64,000 nt of DNA from Rhizobium sp. EC-SD404 (GTDB lineage: Bacteria; Pseudomonadota; Alphaproteobacteria; Rhizobiales; Rhizobiaceae). Positions 8,780 to 16,886 of this stretch are shown one piece after another. The stretch spans positions 1,122,001 to 1,186,000 of the forward strand of contig NZ_LR701459.1 in NCBI RefSeq assembly GCF_902498825.1, in the 5' to 3' direction. Made by a program: the position numbers and the translations under genes. Under the pieces are notes generated by a model that was not told the DNA's origin, did not search any database, and saw nothing but the letters and a program-made list of their open reading frames with translations. Position 1 is the stretch's first letter; each line of letters opens with the position of its first letter.

Positions 8780-9488
8780 CATTCTTCTGAAGACCGACGG
8801 CCTGTGGGCCGGATATGGCGGCAAGCCCGTTTTGCAGGGTGTCGACCTCGCCATCGGCAAAGGCGAGATCGTCGCCGTCATCGGCCGCAACGGTGTCGGC
8901 AAGTCGACGCTCATGAAGAGCCTGATCGGCCTCTTGCCGAGCTTCAAGGGCGGCATCACCTTCGGCGATACGGACATTCGGAAGCTGCCGGCGCACAAGC
9001 GGGCCCGCCTCGGCATCGGCTACGTGCCGCAGGGGCGGGATGTCTTCCCGCGCATGACGGTGGAGGAGAATTTGAAGGTCGGCGCGTCGATCGCGCCGGG
9101 CGCAAAGGTGGATCCGGCGATCTACGACGAGATCTACCAGTACTTCCCGATCCTCGCCGAACGCCGCAATCAGCGGGCGGGAACGCTTTCAGGGGGGCAG
9201 CAGCAGCAATTGGCGATCGGCCGGGTGCTTGTCGGGCGCCCGTCGCTGATCCTGCTCGACGAGCCGTCGGAAGGCATCCAGCCGTCCATCGTGCAGGATA
9301 TTGCGCGCATCGCCGTCGAACTCAATCGAACGACCGGCGTCGCCATCGCCTTCGTTGAACAGAACATCGACATGATCCGGGCCATGGCGCAGCGCTGCTA
9401 CGTCATGGACAAGGGCCGCATCACGGCCGAACTGACGCCTCAGATGCTGGATAGCCGCGAAACGGTGCGGCGCTATCTAGCGGTCTGA
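8772..9488 (+). CDS. urea/amide-type ABC transporter ATPase 2 (LivF/UrtE family)
   Basis: A 238-residue ATP-binding subunit with Walker A GRNGVGKST, a Q-loop in YVPQGRDVFP, signature LSGGQQQQLAIGR and Walker B LILLDEPSEGIQPS. The last motif, with SEGIQPS, is characteristic of UrtE-like members. The ATG at 8772 was preferred because an earlier in-frame ATG adds residues encoded within the previous ATPase gene. It forms the heterodimeric motor with the preceding subunit. The gene ends 39 bases before the amidase, completing a binding protein, permease, permease, ATPase, ATPase order. Confidence 0.9.
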   Translation: MTDILLKTDGLWAGYGGKPVLQGVDLAIGKGEIVAVIGRNGVGKSTLMKSLIGLLPSFKGGITFGDTDIRKLPAHKRARLGIGYVPQGRDVFPRMTVEENLKVGASIAPGAKVDPAIYDEIYQYFPILAERRNQRAGTLSGGQQQQLAIGRVLVGRPSLILLDEPSEGIQPSIVQDIARIAVELNRTTGVAIAFVEQNIDMIRAMAQRCYVMDKGRITAELTPQMLDSRETVRRYLAV

Positions 9489-9527
9489 ACGACGTGAACG
9501 AGAAAAGCAGTCTGAAGGAGGACGCCA

Positions 9528-10529
9528 ATGAGCTGGTTTGACGAGTCCATCATGGCACGGAAGGCCGTCGCCAAGGGTAAGCCCGGCGAGCACCACACCA
9601 TCACCGAGGCGGAGCAGGGCATCTATCACTATGTCTACGGCGCTTTCGTCGAGCCGAAGCTGCACGTCCAGCCGGGCGCCGTCATCTCCGCCGAAACGCA
9701 CGACGCGTTCGAAGGCAAGATCAAGCACGAGACCGACAAGCCGTCCGAAATTCTGAACTTCCCCTACCTCAATCCCCAGAACGGACCGATCTACGTCGAG
9801 GGCGCCGAAAAGGGCGATACGCTCGCCGTCTACATCAAGGAGATAAAGCCGCGTGGCGAGCAGCCCTCCGGCACGACCGTGCTGCTGCCGGAATTCGGTG
9901 GCCTGGTCGCGACGGGCGACACGGCCATGCTCAACCCGCCTCTGCCGGAGCGCGTGAAGAAGCTTCACGTCGATGCGGAAAAGGGCGTGAAGTGGAACGA
10001 CCGCATCACGCTGCCCTACGAGCCGTTCATCGGAACCATCGGCACATCGCCCGAGATCGAGGCGATCTCCTCGCTCGTGCCGGACTATTACGGGGGCAAC
10101 ATGGACTTGCCGGACGTCGCACCCGGTGCGGTCGTCTACCTGCCGGTCAACACCAAGGGCGCCTATCTCTATCTCGGTGACTGCCACGCAGCCCAGGGCG
10201 ACGGCGAATTGTGCGGCGTCGCGATCGAACACCCGACGGTCACGACGATCCAGGTCGACCTGATCAAGGGCTGGACGATCAAGACCCCGCGCCTCGAAAA
10301 CGAACAGTTCTACATGACCATCGGCTCGTCGCGCCCGCTAGAGGACGCCGCGCGTCAGGCCTACCGCGAGCTTACCCGTTGGCTCGCAGCGGATTTCGGC
10401 TTCGAGGAACTCGACGCCTATATGCTGCTGACCCAATGCGGCCGCATGCGCCTCGGCAACATGGTGGACCCCAAATACACGATGGGCGCCTCGATCCTCA
10501 AATCGATCGCAGGTCCCTACCAGGGCTAG
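9528..10529 (+). CDS. fmdA: formamidase/acetamidase (FmdA/AmdA family)
   Basis: A 333-residue member of the acetamidase/formamidase family, which hydrolyses short aliphatic amides to ammonia and the carboxylic acid in the cytoplasm. Typical features are the early AGDTL-like segment (here KGDTLAVYI), the central FIGTIG and the GDCHAAQGDGE motif near residue 220 that carries metal- or substrate-binding residues. The start follows a strong AAGGAGG. Its place after the ABC genes and the amiC/amiR pair resembles the fmd clusters of methylotrophs, so imported formamide or acetamide is the likely substrate and the pathway supplies nitrogen. Confidence 0.88.
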   Translation: MSWFDESIMARKAVAKGKPGEHHTITEAEQGIYHYVYGAFVEPKLHVQPGAVISAETHDAFEGKIKHETDKPSEILNFPYLNPQNGPIYVEGAEKGDTLAVYIKEIKPRGEQPSGTTVLLPEFGGLVATGDTAMLNPPLPERVKKLHVDAEKGVKWNDRITLPYEPFIGTIGTSPEIEAISSLVPDYYGGNMDLPDVAPGAVVYLPVNTKGAYLYLGDCHAAQGDGELCGVAIEHPTVTTIQVDLIKGWTIKTPRLENEQFYMTIGSSRPLEDAARQAYRELTRWLAADFGFEELDAYMLLTQCGRMRLGNMVDPKYTMGASILKSIAGPYQG

Positions 10530-10550
10530 ACAAAAGCCAGAAATGGCGAA

Positions 10551-10582
10551 CGGCCGGACCCGGTAGAGATCGGGTCCGGCCG
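10551..10582. terminator. strong hairpin between convergent fmdA and fasciclin genes
   Basis: A perfect 12-base stem, CGGCCGGACCCG (10551-10562) with CGGGTCCGGCCG (10571-10582), encloses an 8-base loop. There is no T-run on either side, so it is either a weak terminator or an mRNA 3'-end stabiliser for both convergent transcripts. Confidence 0.55.
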
Positions 10583-10607
10583 CTTGGCGTGTGCGTGCTT
10601 TGAACGA

Positions 10608-11078
10608 TTACATGCTTGGCATGATCACGGCGTCGATGACGTGGATAACGCCATTGTCGGCCGCGATGTCCGCCTGGGTAATATTGGCTTCATTGACTTT
10701 CGCGCCGCCTTCGAGCGTGAAGGTTACGTCGCTGCCCTCGACGGTCGCAGCCGTCATGCCTTCGGTCAGGTCGGACGAGGCGACGGCACCCGGCACGACG
10801 TGATAGGTCAGAATCGACACCAGCTGGTCTCGGTTCTCCTCGAGAAGCAGATCTTCGACCGTGCCTTCAGGCAGCGCTGCAAAGGCCTCGTCCGTTGGGG
10901 CGAAAACGGTGAATGGGCCTTCGCCCTTCAGGGTCTCGACCAAGCCGGCTGCTTCGACTGCGGCGATCAGCGTCGTGAATGTCCCGGCTTCGGCGGCAGT
11001 GTCCACGATGTCGGCGGCCAAGGTGGACGTCGTCATCGTGATGGCGGCTGCTCCGGCAATGAGAATGGTCTTCAGCAT
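10608..11078 (-). CDS. secreted fasciclin (FAS1) domain protein
   Basis: A 156-residue protein with a Sec signal peptide ([22 protein letters not shown]) and one FAS1 domain. The domain shows the family H1 motif [15 protein letters not shown] and the C-terminal [16 protein letters not shown]1 proteins are exported adhesion or matrix proteins; the function here is unknown. Two nearby in-frame ATGs exist (11114 and 11084). The start at 11078 was chosen because it sits 7 bases after GAGGA and begins directly at the signal peptide. The gene is convergent with fmdA and divergent from the GreA-like gene. Confidence 0.85.
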   Translation of the reverse strand: MLKTILIAGAAAITMTTSTLAADIVDTAAEAGTFTTLIAAVEAAGLVETLKGEGPFTVFAPTDEAFAALPEGTVEDLLLEENRDQLVSILTYHVVPGAVASSDLTEGMTAATVEGSDVTFTLEGGAKVNEANITQADIAADNGVIHVIDAVIMPSM

Positions 11079-11328
11079 CGTCATGTCCTCGTCTGGGTTG
11101 GGAGCGATCGTCATGACCGTCTCCAGCCCTGGTTACGTGCTCCCCGTCGGCCCGGTTCAGGCCGATTCCGCCGACCGCCATCACGTCTCCGTCAGGCGAT
11201 TTTGATCCAGATCGACAAAAAAATGTCATCCGGAAGAACCGAACGCGGTAAACTATGATGGATTTCGTCAGTTGTGCGGATCAACTCTGGTATAGTCGCA
11301 ACCAAATTGAACCTCTCCAGGTGCTGGC

Positions 11329-11811
11329 ATGAGCGTCGCGTTCGTCAAGGAAGAAAGTGCCGAGGCCGCATCGGAGACCGTGCTGCCGGCTCGGCCTATT
11401 TCGGACCGAATCAATCTTGTGACCAATGAGGGTCTGAAGATGCTTGAGGACGCCTATTCGCAGGCGCATCAGGCTCTGGAAGCGGCCAACGCCCTCGACG
11501 ATATCAACGAGCGCCGACGCCAGTCGGCGGTTCCGGCGCGCGATGTGCGGTACTTTTCCGAGCGCCTCAGAACTGCGCAATTGACGGCGCCACCAACCAG
11601 CACCGATGCGGTGGCATTCGGCCACACGGTGACCTTCGAGCGCGATGACGGTCGCACCCAGACCTATCGCATCGTCGGCGAGGATGAAGCAGATCCGTCC
11701 AAAGGCTCGATTTCGCACGCATCGCCGGTTGCGATGGCGTTGTTCGGCAAGAGCGTCGGCGATGTGGTGCAACTGGGCAAGGATGAACTCGAGATAATCG
11801 CCATCGCCTAG
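11329..11811 (+). CDS. GreA/GreB-family transcription factor
   Basis: A 160-residue protein. Residues about 30-90 form the helical hairpin of GreA/GreB proteins (starting NLVTNEGLKMLEDAY), and about 95-160 the FKBP-like domain with the conserved ISHASPVAMALFGKSVGD segment. Gre factors enter the RNA polymerase secondary channel and stimulate transcript cleavage. The N terminus has about 25 extra residues before the coiled coil. Its position beside DUF427 and cold-shock genes, rather than carAB as is usual for greA, suggests an accessory paralogue acting under stress; this is inference. Confidence 0.78.
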   Translation: MSVAFVKEESAEAASETVLPARPISDRINLVTNEGLKMLEDAYSQAHQALEAANALDDINERRRQSAVPARDVRYFSERLRTAQLTAPPTSTDAVAFGHTVTFERDDGRTQTYRIVGEDEADPSKGSISHASPVAMALFGKSVGDVVQLGKDELEIIAIA

Positions 11812-11866
11812 GCGATATCAGACACGCCGGCATTGATGACGCTTCGCGGCGCCCGATATAGGCCAA

Positions 11867-12340
11867 ATGACCGATCTCCCGCGCGAAAACGTCCAGTCCT
11901 ATCCCCGTCCTCCGGCACTCCAGGCCGTGCCGCAGCGCATTATCATCCGCCTCGGCGGCGCTGTCGTTGCCGATACCAACCGTGCGATGCGCGTTCTGGA
12001 AACGCACCATGCGCCGACCTATTACATTCCGCCCGACGATGTGACGGCAACGCTGCGACCAGCGGCCGGCACGAGCTTCTGCGAGTGGAAGGGCGCTGCC
12101 CGTTATTTCGATGTGCTGGCGGGCGACAAGATCGCAACACGGGCGGCTTGGGCCTATGACCGTCCTACTGGTCGGTTCGAAGCCATCGCAGGATTTGCAG
12201 CCTTCTATGCCGGTCTGATGGATGAAGCCTGGGTCGGATCGGATCGCGTCGTGCCGCAGCCCGGCGATTTCTATGGAGGCTGGGTTACGTCGAACTTGGA
12301 AGGCCGAATCAAGGGCGCGCCCGGCACCACGCACTGGTAG
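11867..12340 (+). CDS. DUF427 domain protein
   Basis: A 157-residue protein matching DUF427, a small beta-rich domain of unknown biochemical role common in Hyphomicrobiales and actinobacteria. Recognisable parts are LGGAVVADTNRAMRVLET, the YYIPPDDV segment, the CEWKGAARYFDV motif and the C-terminal GGWVTSNLEGRIKGAPGT. It has no signal peptide or membrane segment and is probably cytoplasmic. The gene follows the GreA-like gene by 55 bases in the same direction and may be cotranscribed with it. Confidence 0.85.
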   Translation: MTDLPRENVQSYPRPPALQAVPQRIIIRLGGAVVADTNRAMRVLETHHAPTYYIPPDDVTATLRPAAGTSFCEWKGAARYFDVLAGDKIATRAAWAYDRPTGRFEAIAGFAAFYAGLMDEAWVGSDRVVPQPGDFYGGWVTSNLEGRIKGAPGTTHW

Positions 12341-12398
12341 GCCCTCGCGAAGCGATACAACCAGAATTTACAGAACTGGGTGCGTCGAAAACCAAAAG

Positions 12399-12427
12399 TT
12401 GACAAACGGCGCTTTGCCGTCTATTGT
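12399..12427 (+). promoter_or_regulatory. sigma-70-type promoter of the cold-shock gene
   Basis: TTGACA (12399-12404) and TATTGT (12422-12427) are separated by exactly 17 bases. The implied transcript starts about 135 bases before the cold-shock start codon, giving the long 5' untranslated leader typical of cspA-type mRNAs. Confidence 0.6.
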
Positions 12428-12568
12428 CAGGCCATCGATATTTGCTTGCCGAGCTTTGGTTATCGCGCGATTGGCACCGCGTTCTCAACGGATCTCCCTT
12501 TCAAAAATCGTTCTCATCCGCGCCGCACCTGCGTCGCGGTATCTCAATGCGCTATGAAAGGGTTCATC

Positions 12569-12778
12569 ATGACCACTGGCACAGTAAAATGGTTCAATTC
12601 CACCAAAGGCTTCGGCTTCATTCAGCCTGACGATGGCGGCCCGGACGCATTCGTCCACATCTCGGCTGTCGAGCGCGCTGGTATGCGCGAAATCGTTGAA
12701 GGCCAGAAGCTTGGCTACGACATGGAGCGCGACAACAAGTCGGGCAAGATGTCGGCTTGCAACCTGCAGGCTGCTTAA
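12569..12778 (+). CDS. cold-shock domain protein (CspA family)
   Basis: A 69-residue single cold-shock domain, the normal family length. RNP1 (KGFGFI) and RNP2 (AFVHIS) are both present after the opening TGTVKWFNSTKG. It binds single-stranded nucleic acid and melts RNA secondary structure in the cytoplasm. The start at 12569 gives the canonical N terminus; the upstream in-frame extension is the untranslated leader. An upstream promoter and a downstream terminator make it a single-gene transcript, probably regulated through its long leader. Confidence 0.93.
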   Translation: MTTGTVKWFNSTKGFGFIQPDDGGPDAFVHISAVERAGMREIVEGQKLGYDMERDNKSGKMSACNLQAA

Positions 12779-12843
12779 ATTCGGGGTCCGCTTTCCTTTG
12801 ACCACGGATGTACTGGCATTGTTGAGAGCATGATACCGACGAG

Positions 12844-12871
12844 GGTCAGGCAATTTGCCTGGCCTTTTTTT
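12844..12871 (+). terminator. intrinsic terminator of the cold-shock gene
   Basis: The stem GGTCAGGCA (12844-12852) pairs with TGCCTGGCC (12856-12864) around a three-base loop, including one G-T pair. Seven T residues (12865-12871) follow. Confidence 0.8.
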
Positions 12872-12909
12872 GTGCCGCTGATTGACCGCCATACGGGAAT
12901 TCGACGATC

Positions 12910-13134
12910 ATGACACAGACCTACAACAAGTCTCGCCAACAGGCGGAGATCGCCTTTGACAAGGCGCGTTCGCAATCGCTTGGTAAGACCCGCGTCGTGG
13001 AAGAGCTCGACACCGTCGTACAGGCACGCGAGCAGAAGACGGCACGACTGAAGAAGGCACGCTTGGAAAAAGAGATGCAGGATCTCGCTGCAAAGGCGAG
13101 TGAAACCTCCAAGAAGAGCGGCAAAAAGGCCTGA
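12910..13134 (+). CDS. small charged hypothetical protein
   Basis: A 74-residue, highly charged protein (many Lys, Glu, Arg, Gln) predicted to be almost entirely helical, with a lysine-rich tail. No domain is recognised. It lies between the cold-shock terminator and a similar lysine/glutamate-rich gene, and the two may be cotranscribed because the gap is 36 bases. A role in stress or nucleic-acid binding would be a guess. Confidence 0.6.
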   Translation: MTQTYNKSRQQAEIAFDKARSQSLGKTRVVEELDTVVQAREQKTARLKKARLEKEMQDLAAKASETSKKSGKKA

Positions 13135-13170
13135 AAGGCCGACAACGACACATTCGACGGAACAAAGATT

Positions 13171-13551
13171 TTGAAGAACAGCAGAAGCAATGATCTCGCC
13201 GACCGCCGCGAGGCTGCCAATAAGGCAAAGGCGGCCCTCCTCGAAGCACACCGCGCCATAAAGGCCGCCGCTGAGCCGAACCTGCAGGAAAAGCAGGCCG
13301 AGCGCCTTGCGATCGCCGAGGCGCGCGAAGAGCGCAAGGCTGAGCGCGAGCGCGTGAAGCGCGAGGAAAAGGAACGCATCGAAGCCGAGGCGGCGGCCCG
13401 TCAGGCCGAAGCAGAAGCGCTCGCCAACGCCGAAGTGGAAGCACGCGAAAAGGCCGAGAAGGACCGGATTTCTCGCGTTTTCGAAGACGAGGCTGCGCGC
13501 AAGGCCGAACGCGATCGGCGCTACGCGAACCGTAAGGCCCGTCAGCGCTAG
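13171..13551 (+). CDS. DUF6481-like charged coiled-coil protein
   Basis: A 126-residue protein, mostly one long Glu/Lys/Arg/Ala helix, ending in the basic AERDRRYANRKARQR. The pattern (short N terminus with DR, then KQAERLAIAEAREERKAER) resembles the alphaproteobacterial DUF6481 family. TTG is the best start because no ATG or GTG lies suitably upstream and the reading frame begins with the family-like N terminus; the Shine-Dalgarno is weak. The function is unknown. A strong terminator follows 26 bases after the stop. Confidence 0.65.
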   Translation: MKNSRSNDLADRREAANKAKAALLEAHRAIKAAAEPNLQEKQAERLAIAEAREERKAERERVKREEKERIEAEAAARQAEAEALANAEVEAREKAEKDRISRVFEDEAARKAERDRRYANRKARQR

Positions 13552-13577
13552 ATCCAACAAACTGACTGACATTGAAA

Positions 13578-13616
13578 GCACCCCGAGGCCGGTGAACGGC
13601 CTCGGGGTGCTTTTTT
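13578..13616 (+). terminator. strong intrinsic terminator
   Basis: A perfect 13-base stem (GCACCCCGAGGCC, 13578-13590, with its complement at 13598-13610) has a 7-base loop and is followed by six T residues. It ends the transcript of the DUF6481-like gene. Confidence 0.92.
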
Positions 13617-13735
13617 GTGTCTGGACCATGCCAAATGCTGCCTCGACCAACTCTCCGAAAATCGACGCCGATTCGGATGGCGGCCTTGCAAACCATCTGA
13701 AGACCAGCCACTTACCATCCAGAAGGATGTGAGAC

Positions 13736-14155
13736 ATGCCCAAGCGCGCCAGCAGTTCGAGTGAGAAATCCGGCGAGATGGAAAAGATCACCGTCAACCT
13801 GGGCTATGTCGACCTGGGCCGGATCGATCTGCTCGTACGGGAAGGCTTCTATTCCAACCGTGCCGACTTGATCCGCACCGCGATCCGCAATCAGATCGAG
13901 GTGCACCACAGCACCGTGGCGCAGACCATCGAGCGGCACACGCTGGAATTGGGTCTGCGCGTCTTCGACAAGGCTGCGCTCGAATCGGCAAAGGCCGAAG
14001 GGGAACGGCTTCATATCAAGGTCATCGGCCTGGTTCGCATCGCCGATGACGTCACCCCGGAACTCGCTTTGGCGACGATCGGATCGATAACGGTACTGGG
14101 TGCTCTTCAAGCCAGTGCCAAGCTCAAGGCCGCCTTGGCGGACCGTATCCGGTAG
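13736..14155 (+). CDS. ribbon-helix-helix (CopG-like) regulator
   Basis: A 139-residue protein. The N-terminal segment EKITVNLGYVDLGRIDLLVREGFYSNRADLIRTAIRNQI (described by position: about residues 15-55) has the beta-strand plus two-helix arrangement of ribbon-helix-helix DNA-binding proteins. The remainder, about 60-139, is a separate domain with an IKVIGLVRIADDV-type strand and no known match. It probably dimerises and binds DNA. The gene is 34 bases upstream of a PHA-depolymerase gene in the same direction, suggesting a local regulator of polyester metabolism. Confidence 0.7.
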   Translation: MPKRASSSSEKSGEMEKITVNLGYVDLGRIDLLVREGFYSNRADLIRTAIRNQIEVHHSTVAQTIERHTLELGLRVFDKAALESAKAEGERLHIKVIGLVRIADDVTPELALATIGSITVLGALQASAKLKAALADRIR

Positions 14156-14189
14156 GCGCGCGTCGCCACCGTGGAAAAAGGCCAGCACC

Positions 14190-15476
14190 ATGAACGAGAA
14201 TTTCGCCACGGCCATGCGCCAGGCAACAGAGCACACGCGGGCAGCCAATCTGACCGAAGCGACCCGCATCATTCAGGAAGCGCTCGCCGGTCGATCCAGC
14301 ATCCCAGCCAATGACGCGTCAAAGGCCGACATCGTGCCCGCAGCCACTCAAGGTGCACGCACGCCATTCAAGGCCGATCCGAACGCCGAAATCATCGAGC
14401 CTGTGGTTGGATCCAAGCCCAAGCCTGCGCAACCGACCACCGAGGCACCGTTCTCAGCAACACCGAGCGCAGCAAAGGCGTCCCGGATGAGAATGCCCCT
14501 TGCCGAGACACTGCGCGTCCTGCGCGACGGAAAAGCGGGTTTCAGTGCTCCTGATCTGTCCAGCGCATTTGCGCCGCTCGGACGCCAGGCGAAAGCCTCG
14601 GTGGAAATCCCGGTTGGTGCGGCTTTCGAGACGCGATCGTTTTCGTGTCAGGCGGGCACGCGGACCTACAAACTCTATCGTCCCGCTTCACTGTCCGGCG
14701 CACCAAACGGGATCATCGTCATGCTGCATGGCTGCAAGCAGGATCCAGATGATTTTGCCGTTGGCACCGGCATGAATGCTTTGGCGGAAGAGCACGGACT
14801 GATCGTGGTCTATCCCGGCCAGACATCCGGTCACAACGCGTCGTCCTGCTGGAACTGGTTCCGCCCGGGCGACCAGATGCGTGATCGAGGCGAACCAGCC
14901 ATCCTCGCAGGCCTGACGCAGGAAATCGCCAAGGAATTCGGGGTGGGTCGCGATCGCACCTTCGTCGCCGGCCTGTCGGCAGGTGGCGCAATGGCTGCCA
15001 TCATGGGGGAAATCTATCCCGATATCTTTGCGGCCATTGGTGTCCATTCCGGTCTTGCCTATGGTTCGGCGAATGACGTCGTGTCCGCCTTCGCCGCCAT
15101 GCGCGGTGATGCCGGCCGAACGCCGACGGTTTCCAGGAACTTCGCGTCGGCCACGCCGCCGGTGCGGACCATCGTCTTTCAAGGCCGCGCAGATCACACG
15201 GTTCATGCGTCCAACGCGGAGCGCATCATGACAATGGCGACGTCCCGGATGGAAAGCCATGTTCCAGAGGCCTCCAACGGTCGCTCCAGCGACGGCCGAA
15301 GCTTCGAGCGCAAGGTAGTGAAGGACGGAGCAGGGCGGATCGTAGCGGAATGCTGGATGATCGATGGCGCCGGACATGCGTGGTCCGGTGGGGACGCAAA
15401 GGGTTCCTATGCCGACCCGAAGGGCCCCGATGCGTCGCGCGAAATGACCCGGTTCTTTCTGGACTCGAAGAATTGA
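14190..15476 (+). CDS. PHB/PHA depolymerase-type esterase (extracellular type 1 catalytic domain, no signal peptide)
   Basis: A 428-residue protein. The first ~140 residues are helical and Ala/Pro-rich, and the rest is an esterase-PHB alpha/beta-hydrolase domain. The oxyanion-region strand IVMLHGCKQDPDDFA, the nucleophile box GLSAGGAM and a late catalytic His in IDGAGHAWSGGD are visible. Such enzymes hydrolyse short-chain polyhydroxyalkanoates or related esters. There is no signal peptide, so despite its fold class the protein may act on intracellular granules. The start at 14190 was chosen because the upstream in-frame region overlaps the regulator gene. Confidence 0.82.
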   Translation: MNENFATAMRQATEHTRAANLTEATRIIQEALAGRSSIPANDASKADIVPAATQGARTPFKADPNAEIIEPVVGSKPKPAQPTTEAPFSATPSAAKASRMRMPLAETLRVLRDGKAGFSAPDLSSAFAPLGRQAKASVEIPVGAAFETRSFSCQAGTRTYKLYRPASLSGAPNGIIVMLHGCKQDPDDFAVGTGMNALAEEHGLIVVYPGQTSGHNASSCWNWFRPGDQMRDRGEPAILAGLTQEIAKEFGVGRDRTFVAGLSAGGAMAAIMGEIYPDIFAAIGVHSGLAYGSANDVVSAFAAMRGDAGRTPTVSRNFASATPPVRTIVFQGRADHTVHASNAERIMTMATSRMESHVPEASNGRSSDGRSFERKVVKDGAGRIVAECWMIDGAGHAWSGGDAKGSYADPKGPDASREMTRFFLDSKN

Positions 15477-15815
15477 CCGAGGGCTTCCCTGCGCGGGTCG
15501 CCCATCCTCGCAAAACTGCCAGAATATCTCGTTGTTTAGCCCTTTCGAACGACCCTGCGCCTTGATTGAAACGCAATAGAGGCGCATGGTGAGGCTTCGC
15601 AGATTTGGCCACTTTGGCTTCCGCAGTGCCGACCTGGTCGGCCTGCCGATATCCTCCGAATTTTCGACAGCTTGAAGCGTGCCCTTCCGCCAGACGTCGA
15701 CATGTACGCCGTCGCGACGGAGGCCCTTCGAAACGCCGATATACCTTAAAGGCGATCGACAGGTCCGGCGCGAAAAACTTGGCAGTCACCGCAGCCAATG
15801 CGGAGAAACGGTTTA
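15477..15815. other. 339-base stretch with no recognised gene
   Basis: Reading frames on both strands here show no family resemblance, no good ribosome-binding site and mixed base composition. The last bases contain the GGAG Shine-Dalgarno of the next gene. Confidence 0.5.
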
Positions 15816-16076
15816 ATGACCACGCGCACGAGCCAGACTGTCTTTCGCTTCGAAGCGCCGTTCCGGCTGCCCGGTTTCGATGTCAGCCAGCCAGCCGGCG
15901 AATACCGTGTCGACTACGACGAGGAACTGCTTGAAGCGGGCTCCAGGCTCGCATGGCGGCGTGTCGGCGCATTCATCCATCTCCCTGCGATCGGGGCACA
16001 TGGGGCCACTCAACAGATGGTCCCGGTCGATCCGGCCGCCCTCGACGCAATGAAACAAAAGGACCAGCAACAATGA
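15816..16076 (+). CDS. small hypothetical protein
   Basis: An 86-residue acidic, probably soluble protein without recognised domain; it contains FRLPGFDVSQPAGEYRVDYDEE, a beta-rich-looking start. The ATG at 15816 follows a GGAG about 10 bases upstream and was preferred over an in-frame ATG at 15798. The stop overlaps the next gene start (ATGA), indicating coupling with a second small protein. The function is unknown. Confidence 0.65.
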   Translation: MTTRTSQTVFRFEAPFRLPGFDVSQPAGEYRVDYDEELLEAGSRLAWRRVGAFIHLPAIGAHGATQQMVPVDPAALDAMKQKDQQQ

Positions 16077-16369
16077 CAACTTCAACGATCGGGCGGCCGC
16101 ATGCCCGACAGGTGCGTGCCCAAGTCGCGGCGCACCGTTACGAGGTCGGCCAGGTCGTCCAGATCAAGAGCGGTCTGGCACGCACGCAGACGCCCGCAAC
16201 GACCTATCATGTCACCGCAACGCTCCCGCCACGCGGCAACGCCCTGCAGTACCGCATCCGCAATGATGAAGAGCGTCATGAGCGGGTTGTGACGCAGGAC
16301 GACATTGAGCCGGCAGGCGACCAGCAGACCCCATCAACGCTCATGGAGAGGACGTTCGGACATGGCTAA
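16073..16369 (+). CDS. small basic hypothetical protein
   Basis: A 98-residue protein with a likely SH3-like beta core (YEVGQVVQIKSG, YHVTATLPPRG, YRIRNDEERHERVVTQDDIEP). This pattern is widespread in small uncharacterised Hyphomicrobiales proteins. No catalytic motif is seen. The start overlaps the previous stop, and its 3' end overlaps the next small gene by 8 bases, so the three form a tight operon. Confidence 0.65.
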   Translation: MTTSTIGRPHARQVRAQVAAHRYEVGQVVQIKSGLARTQTPATTYHVTATLPPRGNALQYRIRNDEERHERVVTQDDIEPAGDQQTPSTLMERTFGHG

Positions 16370-16508
16370 GGGACAGAAGAAGAGCAACAAGGAAATCCGG
16401 AAGCCGAAGCAGGAGAAATCTGCTGCTGCGAAGACCGAAAGCACGTTCGGCAGCCAGATGAAGACTGCTTCCAGCGCCAATGCGACCGGCAACAAGTCGA
16501 AGAGCTAG
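16362..16508 (+). CDS. very small lysine-rich hypothetical protein
   Basis: A 48-residue basic protein beginning MAKGQKKSNKEIRKPKQEK, with a Ser/Ala/Lys-rich tail and probably disordered. Similar short Lys-rich proteins are common in rhizobia and have no assigned function. The start at 16362 lies inside the end of the previous gene and is preceded by GGAC-like purines. A terminator follows 29 bases after the stop. Confidence 0.6.
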   Translation: MAKGQKKSNKEIRKPKQEKSAAAKTESTFGSQMKTASSANATGNKSKS

Positions 16509-16537
16509 ATCGTTAGCGCTTGCCGCCCACACCAAAA

Positions 16538-16565
16538 AAGCCCGCTGCTGATGCCGCGGGCTTTT
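16538..16565 (+). terminator. intrinsic terminator
   Basis: The stem AAGCCCGC (16538-16545) pairs with GCGGGCTT (16556-16563) around a 10-base loop. It is preceded by an A-run and followed by T residues, and ends the operon of three small genes. Confidence 0.8.
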
Positions 16566-16733
16566 CGTTGCCCGGAGGGCAGCACCAGGATGAACGCCAC
16601 TTGCATCGCGGCGAGCTTTTCCAGCGCCTACCGCGACTGCGTTTCAGCCATCGGCTTCATCTGTTCAAGCGCCTGCGCGCATTGCATTGCACACGCGATC
16701 ACCGTAGGCAGAACGTCATAAGGAGACTACGAC

Positions 16734-16886
16734 ATGCCCAGAGCGCCCAATTACAATCACGAACGCCAGGAACGCGACCGCGCAAAGGCGAACAAGAAAG
16801 CGGAGAAGCTCGCTGCAAAGGCGGCCGCCAAGGAGCGGGGCAGCGACGAGGCTGCAACCGGTCCGGACGAGCAGTCCGAGGACTAG
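16734..16886 (+). CDS. very small charged hypothetical protein
   Basis: A 50-residue protein rich in Lys, Ala, Glu and Arg (MPRAPNYNHERQERDRAKAN at the start), predicted helical with an acidic tail. A clear AAGGAG Shine-Dalgarno lies 8 bases before the ATG, which supports expression despite the short length. Its stop overlaps the stop of the converging DUF982 gene by four bases. It resembles the other small Lys/Glu-rich proteins in this cluster; the function is unknown. Confidence 0.6.
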   Translation: MPRAPNYNHERQERDRAKANKKAEKLAAKAAAKERGSDEAATGPDEQSED

